A DNA stretch of 46,165 nt, from contig JBHIFB010000005.1 of assembly GCA_046760905.1 (NCBI GenBank), positions 1 to 46,165 on the forward strand, given 5' to 3'. The notes below the pieces were generated by a model. It was not told where the DNA came from, searched no databases, and worked only from the letters and a program-made list of their open reading frames with translations. Origin of the DNA: JBHIFB01 sp046760905. Lineage in GTDB: Bacteria > Gemmatimonadota > CAZMKB01. Numbering within the stretch: position 1 is the first letter of the stretch; each line of letters starts with the position of its first letter. The position numbers and the translations under genes are program-made. This document shows, piece by piece, positions 6,823-16,121 of this stretch.

Positions 6823-7233
6823 ATGCCAGGTGCCAAGAAACTAACGAAGGATGACCTGCTTGAGGCCATAAGTAACATGACGGTCCTCGAATTGTCCGAG
6901 CTGGTCAAAGACATAGAGGAGAAATTCGGAGTCACAGCTCAGCAAACCGTTGTTCAGGCAGCACCCGGGCTCGCCTCCGCCGGGCCATCGGGATCAGAGG
7001 CAGGGGCTCTTGCTGAGGAGAAGACAGAGTTCGATGTGGTTCTCAAGGAGGTTGGTGAACAAAGGATTAAGGTTATCAGGGCAGTGCGTGAGGTTACAAG
7101 CATTGGTCTCAAGGAGGCTAAAGATCTCGTGGAAGGTACTCCTTCCAAGGTGAAGGAGGGGATTAGCAAGGAGGAGGCGGAGAAGGTCAAGGCGAAACTC
7201 GAAGAAGCAGGAGCGAAAGCAGAGATACAGTAA
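6823..7233 (+). CDS. rplL: 50S ribosomal protein L7/L12
   Basis: Mobile stalk protein that recruits translational GTPases. The N-terminal dimerisation helix region (LLEAISNMTVLELSELVKDIEEKFGV) is followed by an Ala/Gly/Pro-rich hinge and the conserved C-terminal domain (FDVVLKEVGEQRIKVIRAVRE; GLKEAKDLVEG). There are two consecutive ATGs. The second, at 6823, sits six bases after AAGGAG and gives 136 residues, slightly longer than usual because of the hinge. Confidence 0.97.
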   Translation: MPGAKKLTKDDLLEAISNMTVLELSELVKDIEEKFGVTAQQTVVQAAPGLASAGPSGSEAGALAEEKTEFDVVLKEVGEQRIKVIRAVREVTSIGLKEAKDLVEGTPSKVKEGISKEEAEKVKAKLEEAGAKAEIQ

Positions 7234-7285
7234 CGTGAAACGTGAGAGTATCAAGAAATCCTGCATAAGAGGAGCGTGAGACATC

Positions 7286-10200
7286 GTGAAATCCAAAGAC
7301 GGAAAAGTATTATCATTTTCTAAGCTAAAGTCTACAATGGAAATGCCGCATTTACTTAATGTGCAACTTCAGGCATTTCGTAGTTTTCTCCAGCACGACG
7401 TATCTCCGCAACAGAGGAAGAGGCAGGGCTTGCAGCGTGTTTTCGAGGATGTTTTTCCGATAAAAGACGCACAGGATAATTACCAGTTGGATTTCGTAGA
7501 GTACAGGCTTGGAGAACCTAAATTCTCTGTTGAGGAATGCCGGGAAAAAGACATGACGTATGCCGTCCCGCTGAAGGCCGTTCTGAGGCTCATCATCAAA
7601 GAGAACGTGGATGGGGTGCAAAAAGTTAAAGATATACTCGAGAAGGAGCTATATCTGGGCGAACTCCCTCAGATAACAGATGTTGGCACATTTGTGATCA
7701 ATGGAGCTGAGAGAGTCATTGTGAGTCAGCTCCATCGCTCGCCCGGGGTGGTTTTCGAGGAAAACATCCATCCTAATGGCCAGAAGCTGTATTCCGCCAG
7801 GATAATACCATTCAAAGGCTCATGGGTCGAGCTTTCACTGGATATAAACGATGTTATGAGCATATATATAGATAAAAGGAAGAAATTCCATGTAACTTCA
7901 TTACTTCGCGCTATCGGCTACTCGAGCGATGAAGACATCATATCACTTTTTTATCAAAAGAAGATCTTCACATCCAAGAAATATGCCGAGCTACTGAAAT
8001 ATAAGCCACGGGATCTACAGGTTTTCCTGCTTGCCGGCGACATAGTTGATCATAAGTCGGGTAAGATAATCTTCGAAAAGTGGAGCGAGCTCTCACATGA
8101 GCTCATCAAGGAATTGAAGAAACAGAAAATTCCAAGAATCACCGTATACACGCTTGGGTTAAAATCTGATGCCCAGGTCATCTTCAACACTCTGAGAAAG
8201 GATCCTTCCGCGGATGAAGAGGATGCTCTGACTAAAATATACAGCTTGATGAGAACGAGTGAGCCGCCGAACATCGAAACGGCGAGGCTCTTCATCCAGC
8301 GGCTGTTTTTCAATCCCAAGAGATATGACCTCGGGCGTGTGGGTCGTCACAAGCTTAACGAGAGGTTAAGGCTCGATATCCCGGGAGAACATGTGACGTT
8401 GACGAAAGAGGATATCATCGAGATAATTCGGTATCTCATCAAATTGAGGGAGGGGGATGGTTATACAGACGATATCGATCATCTCGGGAACAGACGAGTG
8501 AGGACCGTAGGTGAGCTCATCGCGAATCAGCTGAATGTGGGTCTTCAGAGAATGACTCGTCTCATTAAAGACAGGATGTCGGTCCTTGATCCGGACAAGA
8601 TCACCCTCGATGATCTGGTAAATGCCCGAACGGTCTCGGCGGTCATAAACACGTTCTTCGGGTCGAGCCAGCTATCCCAATTCATGGACCAGACAAATCC
8701 ACTTGCCGAAATGACTCACAAGAGAAGGTTGAGCGCACTTGGACCCGGAGGGCTTACGCGTGAACGGGCTGGATTCGAGGTCAGGGACGTCCACTATTCT
8801 CACTACGGGAGGATGTGCCCCATAGAGACCCCGGAAGGACCCAACATAGGTCTCATCACATCGCTGACGACATATGCGAGGATAAACGAGCTTGGATTCA
8901 TTGAGACTCCCTACCGGGTCGTAGAGAAGGGGGTCGTCACCAACAAGATCAAGTATCTAAGTGCAGGTGAGGAGGACAAATATGCTATCGCGCAGGCAAA
9001 CGCACCTATCAACAAGCAAGGCAGGTTCCTGCGCAGGAGAGTCCTTTGCCGGCAGAGAGGTGATTTCCCGCTCCTTGCCCCGAAAATGATCGACTTCATG
9101 GATGTCGCCCCCGAACAGCTTACAAGTATAGCCGCCTCCCTAATTCCTTTTCTCGAGCATGATGATGCCAACAGAGCTTTGATGGGTTCCAACATGCAGA
9201 GACAGGCGGTGCCGCTTCTGAAACCTGAAGTACCATTCGTCGGTACGGGGCTTGAGAAGAAAGTGGCTGTTGATTCAGGAGCTGTGGTGGTGGCTAAACG
9301 CTCCGGAGTTGTCGATTTCGTCTCGGCGGATACGATCATGATAAAGGTTGATGAGAAGGAGCTGGAAGATGATTCGTTCCAGGGATTCAGCGGGAGGGAT
9401 GTATATAAGCTTAAGAAATTCGAGCGAACCAATCAGGACACAAGCATCAACCAACGCCCACTTGTGAAAATCGGGGACAAGGTAAGCGCCGGGAGTATCA
9501 TCGCGGACGGAACAGCTACAAGTCAGGGCGAACTCGCTCTCGGAGTCAACGTTCTTGTCGCGTTTCTTCCCTGGTATGGTTACAATTTCGAGGACGCGAT
9601 AGTAATAAGTGAGAAGCTGGTGAAAGATGATAGGTTCACTTCAGTACACATTCAAGAACTCGACCTGCAGGTCAGGGATACGAAGAGGGGTGTCGAGGAG
9701 ATTACCAGGGAGATACCTAATGTAAGCGAGGAAGTGGTGGGGAATTTGGATGATAGGGGGATAATTCGAGTGGGAGCTTATGTGAAATCCGGAGATATCC
9801 TCGTAGGAAAAGTAAGCCCGAAAGGCGAAACAGAGCTTTCGCCCGAGGAGAGATTGCTGAAGGCCATCTTCGGCGATAAAGCTGGTGATGTGAAAGATTC
9901 ATCCCTCAAAGCACCTCCGGGACTCGAAGGCGTGGTAATCGATGTAAAGGTCTTCTCGAGAAGTGCGGATGATCCGCTCATAGCAGTGGAGAAGAAGAGG
10001 AAAATCAATGAGCTCAAGCTCAATGAGAAAACTGAAGTAGAAAGAGTGCTTACCGCCAGAGATGAGTTGCTGCGTGAGCTGCTTCACAGGCAGACGGTTC
10101 TGTCTCTGGTGAATAAGAAAACCCACCGTTCCATTGTGAAGCCTAAGACCAAAATCACAAAGGAAATTCTCTCTGAACTGGATTTCGAGAATGTCGATCT

Positions 10201-11080
10201 AAGGCGTCTAAGTGTCGCAAATCCTGATAAGAATGATGCGATAAAGGATGTTCTTCATAGATCTGAGTGCTTCATTGAGGAAATCAGGAGGAAGACGAGT
10301 AACTCGGTGAAGAAAGTGAACGATCCGGACGAACTGCCACCCGGAGTGGTTCAGCTCGTTAAGGTATACATCGCACAGAAACGCAAGATCTCGGTGGGAG
10401 ATAAGATGGCGGGGAGACACGGTAACAAAGGAATAGTTGCGAAGATAGTTCCCGAGGAGGATATGCCTTTCCTCCCGGATGGAACTCCTGTCGAGATTGT
10501 ACTCAACCCTCTTGGGGTTCCTTCCAGGATGAATGTGGGTCAGATTTTGGAAACTCATTTGGGATGGGCAATGAAGATTCTTGGGTGCAGAGCCATCACA
10601 CCCGTCTTCCATGGCGCCCGTGAAGATGAGATAAAAGGATACCTGAGGAAAGCGAAACTGCCAGAGAACGGTAAGATCACACTTTACGACGGTAAGACGG
10701 GGAAGCCATTCGACTACTCTATCACCGTAGGCTACATATACATGCTGAAGCTATCGCATCTCGTCGATGATAAGATACATGCAAGATCAATTGGCCCTTA
10801 TTCTCTAGTAACCCAGCAGCCGCTCGCCGGGAAAGCTCAATTCGGAGGGCAGCGTTTCGGTGAAATGGAAGTCTGGGCTCTGGAGGCCTACGGTGCGGCG
10901 TACGCATTGCAAGAGATGCTTACTGTGAAATCTGATGATGTAACGGGCCGATCCGGGGTGTACGAAGCGATCGTGAAGGGGGAGAACCTCCCTGACCCCG
11001 GTCTCCCTGAATCGTTCAACGTCCTCGTTAAAGAGCTTCAGAGTCTCGGATTGCATGTGGATCATGGCAAGAACAAGTAG
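7286..11080 (+). CDS. rpoB: RNA polymerase beta subunit
   Basis: Catalytic core subunit of RNA polymerase, 1264 residues, with GTG start at 7286. The rifampicin-pocket region reads GSSQLSQFMDQTNPLAEMTHKRR followed by LSALGPGGL; the Asp, His and Ser residues altered in resistant mutants elsewhere are in the usual state. Other conserved blocks are CPIETPEGPNIGLI, GDKMAGRHGNKG and the C-terminal GKAQFGGQRFGEMEVWALEAYGAA. It lies 52 bases after rplL. That gap holds no obvious terminator or attenuator. Confidence 0.99.
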   Translation: MKSKDGKVLSFSKLKSTMEMPHLLNVQLQAFRSFLQHDVSPQQRKRQGLQRVFEDVFPIKDAQDNYQLDFVEYRLGEPKFSVEECREKDMTYAVPLKAVLRLIIKENVDGVQKVKDILEKELYLGELPQITDVGTFVINGAERVIVSQLHRSPGVVFEENIHPNGQKLYSARIIPFKGSWVELSLDINDVMSIYIDKRKKFHVTSLLRAIGYSSDEDIISLFYQKKIFTSKKYAELLKYKPRDLQVFLLAGDIVDHKSGKIIFEKWSELSHELIKELKKQKIPRITVYTLGLKSDAQVIFNTLRKDPSADEEDALTKIYSLMRTSEPPNIETARLFIQRLFFNPKRYDLGRVGRHKLNERLRLDIPGEHVTLTKEDIIEIIRYLIKLREGDGYTDDIDHLGNRRVRTVGELIANQLNVGLQRMTRLIKDRMSVLDPDKITLDDLVNARTVSAVINTFFGSSQLSQFMDQTNPLAEMTHKRRLSALGPGGLTRERAGFEVRDVHYSHYGRMCPIETPEGPNIGLITSLTTYARINELGFIETPYRVVEKGVVTNKIKYLSAGEEDKYAIAQANAPINKQGRFLRRRVLCRQRGDFPLLAPKMIDFMDVAPEQLTSIAASLIPFLEHDDANRALMGSNMQRQAVPLLKPEVPFVGTGLEKKVAVDSGAVVVAKRSGVVDFVSADTIMIKVDEKELEDDSFQGFSGRDVYKLKKFERTNQDTSINQRPLVKIGDKVSAGSIIADGTATSQGELALGVNVLVAFLPWYGYNFEDAIVISEKLVKDDRFTSVHIQELDLQVRDTKRGVEEITREIPNVSEEVVGNLDDRGIIRVGAYVKSGDILVGKVSPKGETELSPEERLLKAIFGDKAGDVKDSSLKAPPGLEGVVIDVKVFSRSADDPLIAVEKKRKINELKLNEKTEVERVLTARDELLRELLHRQTVLSLVNKKTHRSIVKPKTKITKEILSELDFENVDLRRLSVANPDKNDAIKDVLHRSECFIEEIRRKTSNSVKKVNDPDELPPGVVQLVKVYIAQKRKISVGDKMAGRHGNKGIVAKIVPEEDMPFLPDGTPVEIVLNPLGVPSRMNVGQILETHLGWAMKILGCRAITPVFHGAREDEIKGYLRKAKLPENGKITLYDGKTGKPFDYSITVGYIYMLKLSHLVDDKIHARSIGPYSLVTQQPLAGKAQFGGQRFGEMEVWALEAYGAAYALQEMLTVKSDDVTGRSGVYEAIVKGENLPDPGLPESFNVLVKELQSLGLHVDHGKNK

Positions 11081-11110
11081 ATCCGAGGGCTTTGGAGAGG
11101 AGAAGGAACA

Positions 11111-14100
11111 GTGATTGATTTTCGAACGCATAAAAGGGAAACAAGACCTGCTGACATCGACTTCATCCAGATTCGGCTCGCTTCACCGGATGAAATCCGG
11201 GAGTTGTCATATGGTGAAGTCACAAAGCCCGAAACAATAAACTATCGTTCGTTCAAACCGGAAAAGGAGGGTCTTTTCTGCGAGAAGATATTCGGACCCG
11301 TGAAGGATTGGGAATGCCATTGCGGAAAGTACAAGAGGATAAGGTTTAGAGGAGTCGTATGCGACAGGTGCGGCGTAGAGGTCATACAGTCCAAGGTGAG
11401 AAGAGAACGCATGGGGCACATCGAGCTCGCTGTACCGGTAGCCCACATCTGGTTCTTCAAAACACTCCCAAGCAGGATAGGTTCACTGCTTGACATCACA
11501 ATGAAGGATCTGGAGAGGGTGATATACTACGCGAATTATTTAGTCCTCGAGCCTGGTGAAACAGAGTTCAGTAAAAGACAACTGCTTTCGATCGATGAGT
11601 ATCAGGAGATCATGGACTCAAATCCCAAGGGATTCGTGGCGAAGATAGGTGCTGAAGCAATTCGAGATCTCCTTTCGGAAATCGACATAGATGACATGTC
11701 CAGGGAGTTGAGGGCTCATGTGAAGGTAGAGACTTCCTTGCACAGGAAAAAACATCTCCAGAAAAGGCTAAAGGTGGTTGAAGCCTTCAGGCAATCTGGA
11801 AACAGGCCCGAGTGGATGATAATGGATGTTATCCCCGTCATTCCTCCGGATCTCAGGCCACTCGTCCCGCTCGAAGGGGGGAGGTTCGCAACATCTGATC
11901 TCAATGATCTCTACAGACGAGTCATAAACAGGAACAACCGGCTGAAGAAGCTGATCGAGATGAGGGCACCGGAGGTCATACTTAGAAATGAAAAAAGGAT
12001 GCTCCAGGAGGCTGTGGATGCCCTCTTCGACAATGGCAGGCGCGCGAAAGCTGTCCTGGGCAGAGGCAAGAGGCCACTCAAGTCCCTGAGTGACATGCTG
12101 AAAGGAAAACAGGGCCGGTTCCGCCAGAACCTGCTGGGCAAAAGAGTGGATTACTCTGGGCGGTCGGTGATCGTGGTGGGGCCCGAGCTGAAGCTACATC
12201 AGTGTGGGCTTCCTAAAATAATGGCCCTGGAACTCTTCAAACCCTTCATCATAAGGAAACTCGAGGAGAAGGGCTACGTGCAGACGGTCAAAAGTGCCAA
12301 GAAACTTGTGGAGAAAGGGAGGCCGGAAGTCTGGGACATCCTTGAGGAAATCATCAAGGACCACCCGGTTCTACTCAACAGGGCTCCGACACTCCATCGT
12401 CTGGGGATTCAAGCTTTCGAACCTATTCTGGTGGAGGGTAAAGCGATAAAGATACATCCGCTGGTTTGTGCGGCTTTTAACGCGGACTTTGACGGTGATC
12501 AGATGGCGGTTCATATCCCTCTCTCCTTCGAGGCGCAACTCGAGTCAAGGGTCCTCATGATGTCCACTAACAATATCCTTCTCCCTGCGAATGGGAAACC
12601 TGTCACAGCACCTACCCAGGACATGATCCTGGGGTGCTACTATCTCACAAAGGAGAAACGGGACGAGGGCGAACGGGAGGAGATGCATTTCAGCGATGTC
12701 AATGAAGTGCTGGTTGCACACGAGATAGGGACGATCTCCCTGCATGATCCCATACGCCTCAAGGTGAAAGGTAAACTCATCAGAACTACTGTGGGGCGGG
12801 TCATTTTCAATCAGGCAGTTCCGGATGAGCTTGAATATGTAAATGAAGTAATGAATAAAAACGGGCTTGAGAAGGTAATCTTCGAAGCATACAGGAAGAG
12901 CGGGCCCAAGAGGATAGTGCAGTTTCTCGATGACCTGAAGGATCTGGGATTCAGATACGCTACGCAAGGTGGTATAACCATCGGAATCAATGATATTGTT
13001 ATACCGGAGAAGAAAAAGGAACTGCTGGAAAAGACATGGAAGGATGTAGAAAGGATACAAACTCATTATAAGAATCAGGTCATCACCGATGGCGAGAGGT
13101 ACAACAGAGTTATCGACACATGGAGTCTTACGAGTACTGATGTAGCCGAGGAAATGTTCAAGAAGCTCGAGGAGGATGCCGACGGATTCAATTCCATCTG
13201 GATGATGGTCGCCTCCGGTTCCCGTGGTTCACGTGAACAGATCCGTCAATTGGCGGGTATGAGGGGGCTCATGGCCAAGCCGCAGAAGAAGATTACTGGA
13301 CAAATAGGTGAAATAATAGAATCACCTATCACGTCCAATTTCAGGGAAGGTCTCACAGTACTTGAGTACTTCATCTCGACCCATGGAGCCAGGAAAGGTC
13401 TCGCAGACACTGCTCTGAAGACAGCCGATGCTGGATATCTAACCAGGAGACTTGTGGACGTCGCTCAGGATGTGACGATCACCATGGAGGACTGCGGGAC
13501 CATAAATGGATTTGAGATAGGAGCTCTCAAGGAAGGGGAGGAAATCATAGAGCCGCTCAGGGACAGGATCGTGGGTGTGATTGCGAACGAAGATATAGTT
13601 GACCCCATTACCAACGAGGTAATCGTAGAAGCTGGTGATGAAATAGATGAAGAACAAGCTGCATTGATCGAAGAGAGCGGCATCGAGAAGGTGAATGTAC
13701 GATCTGTCTTAAGGTGCGAAGCTAAACGGGGGATATGCCAGAAGTGTTATGGATGGAACATGGCTACGATGAGCATGGTCGACATCGGAGAAGCGGTTGG
13801 AATTATCGCCGCCCAGTCAATTGGGGAACCGGGAACCCAGCTCACTCTCAGGACATTCCATATCGGGGGCGCGGTCAGTGGCATAGCGGTGCAGACCAAA
13901 AAACACAGTAAATTCGACGGCTCAGTCGAGTTCAAGGACATAGTCACAGTCACGAACAAGTTCGGCCAGAAGATCGTCATCAGTCGTGATAAGGAGCTCA
14001 CTCTTAAGGATGAGAAGGGACGAAAGAGGGGGAGTATGGTTGTTCCATACGGTGCTACTATCGCGGTTGAGAACAAGCAGTCGGTTAAGGCTGGTGACTT

Positions 14101-15217
14101 GCTGTTCGAGTGGGATCCATACTCGACACCTATTCTTACGGATAGGAACGGTAAGATAATTTTCAGTGACATCGAAGAAGAGATCACAATGCGCGAGGAG
14201 CTGGATGAAACTACCGGTCACCGCCAGAGGGTAATAATCGAGGACAGGGAGAAGAAGCTTCACCCACGGATCGGCGTTCTTTCCACTAACAGGAAGAGGC
14301 CCAAGGAGTATTCTATCCCTGCAGGTGCACACTTGCTCGTCCGTAATGGAGAAAAGGTCGAGGTTGGTGATACGCTGGCGAAAGTACCAAGGGAGATCTA
14401 TAAGACAAGGGATATTACCGGAGGTCTGCCACGAGTTGCCGAGCTATTCGAGGTTCGAAAACCAAAGGATCCCGCGATAATTTCGGAGATCGATGGGCTC
14501 GTATCTTTCGAGAAGACAGTGAGGGGTCACCAGCGTATTCTTGTTACACAGGAGGGAGGTGAGTTTCGAGAGTATCTCATCCCTTACGGGAAGCATCTGA
14601 GGGTTCATGACGGTGACAAGGTGGAAGCCGGTGAGAAGCTCTGTGAAGGACCCGTCAATCCACATGATATTTTAAGGATCAAGGGACCGAACAAAGTACA
14701 GGAGCATCTTCTCAATGAAATTCAGGAGGTTTATCGGCTTCAGGGAGTTAAGATAAGCGACAAGCATATAGGGGTTATAGTTCGCCAGATGCTTCGCAAA
14801 GTCAGAATCAAGAGCCCTGGGGACACTGATTTTCTCGAGGATGAGCAGGTGGATAGGGCGAAGTTCAAGGAGGAGAATGAGAGGATAATAAAAGCTGGTG
14901 GTCAGCCGGCCATGTCAGAGCCGCTCCTCCTTGGGATTACGAAAGCTTCACTAACCACCTCGAGCTTCATTTCAGCAGCCTCTTTCCAGGAAACTACAAG
15001 GGTCCTTACCGAGCATGCGATCAAGGGCGCGAAGGACGAACTCCTGGGACTCAAGGAAAACATCATCATTGGTCACCTGATACCTGCTGGTACAGGGGAT
15101 CTCAAGTACGAAGATGTAACCTTCGAAGGCACTGTGGAGGAAAAGGAGGATGAAGTAAGCCCGGATGAGTCTTTGGAAGCAGAGAAAAAGCTGGAGGAAG
15201 CTCCGAAGTTGGCGTGA
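11111..15217 (+). CDS. rpoC: RNA polymerase beta' subunit
   Basis: Catalytic and DNA-clamp subunit, 1368 residues. The N-terminal zinc ribbon is CHCGKYK...CDRCGV. The Mg-binding active-site motif NADFDGDQM has N at residue 457, and the bridge-helix/trigger-loop region contains GARKGLADTALKTADAGYLTRRLVD. The second zinc site is CEAKRGICQKCYGW. GTG start at 11111 is preceded by AAGGA. The C-terminus is acidic. The last codons overlap the extended frame of rpsL, whose likely start lies 27 bases after this stop. Confidence 0.99.
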   Translation: MIDFRTHKRETRPADIDFIQIRLASPDEIRELSYGEVTKPETINYRSFKPEKEGLFCEKIFGPVKDWECHCGKYKRIRFRGVVCDRCGVEVIQSKVRRERMGHIELAVPVAHIWFFKTLPSRIGSLLDITMKDLERVIYYANYLVLEPGETEFSKRQLLSIDEYQEIMDSNPKGFVAKIGAEAIRDLLSEIDIDDMSRELRAHVKVETSLHRKKHLQKRLKVVEAFRQSGNRPEWMIMDVIPVIPPDLRPLVPLEGGRFATSDLNDLYRRVINRNNRLKKLIEMRAPEVILRNEKRMLQEAVDALFDNGRRAKAVLGRGKRPLKSLSDMLKGKQGRFRQNLLGKRVDYSGRSVIVVGPELKLHQCGLPKIMALELFKPFIIRKLEEKGYVQTVKSAKKLVEKGRPEVWDILEEIIKDHPVLLNRAPTLHRLGIQAFEPILVEGKAIKIHPLVCAAFNADFDGDQMAVHIPLSFEAQLESRVLMMSTNNILLPANGKPVTAPTQDMILGCYYLTKEKRDEGEREEMHFSDVNEVLVAHEIGTISLHDPIRLKVKGKLIRTTVGRVIFNQAVPDELEYVNEVMNKNGLEKVIFEAYRKSGPKRIVQFLDDLKDLGFRYATQGGITIGINDIVIPEKKKELLEKTWKDVERIQTHYKNQVITDGERYNRVIDTWSLTSTDVAEEMFKKLEEDADGFNSIWMMVASGSRGSREQIRQLAGMRGLMAKPQKKITGQIGEIIESPITSNFREGLTVLEYFISTHGARKGLADTALKTADAGYLTRRLVDVAQDVTITMEDCGTINGFEIGALKEGEEIIEPLRDRIVGVIANEDIVDPITNEVIVEAGDEIDEEQAALIEESGIEKVNVRSVLRCEAKRGICQKCYGWNMATMSMVDIGEAVGIIAAQSIGEPGTQLTLRTFHIGGAVSGIAVQTKKHSKFDGSVEFKDIVTVTNKFGQKIVISRDKELTLKDEKGRKRGSMVVPYGATIAVENKQSVKAGDLLFEWDPYSTPILTDRNGKIIFSDIEEEITMREELDETTGHRQRVIIEDREKKLHPRIGVLSTNRKRPKEYSIPAGAHLLVRNGEKVEVGDTLAKVPREIYKTRDITGGLPRVAELFEVRKPKDPAIISEIDGLVSFEKTVRGHQRILVTQEGGEFREYLIPYGKHLRVHDGDKVEAGEKLCEGPVNPHDILRIKGPNKVQEHLLNEIQEVYRLQGVKISDKHIGVIVRQMLRKVRIKSPGDTDFLEDEQVDRAKFKEENERIIKAGGQPAMSEPLLLGITKASLTTSSFISAASFQETTRVLTEHAIKGAKDELLGLKENIIIGHLIPAGTGDLKYEDVTFEGTVEEKEDEVSPDESLEAEKKLEEAPKLA

Positions 15218-15243
15218 GTTTCGAAATTGCAGAGGGGGTAATA

Positions 15244-15618
15244 TTGCCGACGATTAACCAGTTAGTGAGATACGGACGGAAGAAAATCGAGAAGAAGACA
15301 TCCTCCCCTGCCTTGACGAAATGTCCTCAAAAAAGAGGAGTATGCACGAGGGTGTATACGACGACACCCAAAAAGCCAAATTCGGCCCTCAGAAAAGTCG
15401 CCCGTGTCCGATTGACAAACGGCTTCGAGGTCACTGCATATATTCCTGGCGAAGGTCACAACTTGCAGGAACACTCGATTGTCCTTATCAGAGGTGGCAG
15501 GGTTAAGGATTTACCCGGTGTGAGATACCATATCATAAGGGGAAAACTCGACGCGCAAGGAGTCGTTGGGAGGAAGAAATCAAGATCAAAGTACGGGGCG
15601 AAGCGAGAGAGGAAATGA
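15244..15618 (+). CDS. rpsL: 30S ribosomal protein S12
   Basis: Decoding-centre protein. TTG at 15244 gives the canonical N-terminus MPTINQLVR with AGGGGG six bases upstream and 124 residues; an in-frame GTG at 15214 would overlap rpoC and add ten atypical residues. Conserved loops TTPKKPNSALRK (K43) and RVKDLPGVRYH are in the wild-type, streptomycin-sensitive form. Confidence 0.97.
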   Translation: MPTINQLVRYGRKKIEKKTSSPALTKCPQKRGVCTRVYTTTPKKPNSALRKVARVRLTNGFEVTAYIPGEGHNLQEHSIVLIRGGRVKDLPGVRYHIIRGKLDAQGVVGRKKSRSKYGAKRERK

Positions 15619-15643
15619 GCACATATGATCCGGGAGAGCAGTG

Positions 15644-16114
15644 ATGCCTAGGAGAAGGGAAGTCGTCAGGAAGGAAGTCAAACCTGATACAAAGTACAAT
15701 AGTATCCTGTGTGCCAAGTTCATCAATTATCTCATGATGAACGGCACTAAGAGCGTCGCCGAAAAGACATTTTACGGCGCGATGGAAATAATTGAAAAGA
15801 AGATGAATCAGCCTGCTCTTGGTATACTCGAGCAGGCGGTGAACAATGCGAGGCCTCTGCTCGAGGTCAAATCTAGGAGAGTGGGTGGGGCAACATATCA
15901 GGTACCGGTGGAAGTCAGGTCAGGGAGAAGGTTAGCTCTTGCCCTCAGGTGGATAATATCGTTTGCAAGAGAGAGAAGCGAAAGGACGATGAAAGACAGG
16001 CTCGCAGCGGAAATTATGGCCGCTGCCAAGAGCGAAGGCGCGACTATAAAGAAAAAAGAAGATACACATAAAATGGCTGAGGCGAACAAAGCCTTTGCTC
16101 ATTACAGGTGGTAA
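15644..16114 (+). CDS. rpsG: 30S ribosomal protein S7
   Basis: Primary assembly protein of the 30S head and usual autoregulator of the str operon. It has exactly 156 residues from the ATG at 15644 (MPRRREVV), which is preferred over the adjacent GTG at 15641. GGGAG lies about eight bases upstream. Conserved stretch: VEVRSGRRLALALRWI, ending in AFAHYRW. Confidence 0.98.
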   Translation: MPRRREVVRKEVKPDTKYNSILCAKFINYLMMNGTKSVAEKTFYGAMEIIEKKMNQPALGILEQAVNNARPLLEVKSRRVGGATYQVPVEVRSGRRLALALRWIISFARERSERTMKDRLAAEIMAAAKSEGATIKKKEDTHKMAEANKAFAHYRW

Positions 16115-16121
16115 TGTCAAG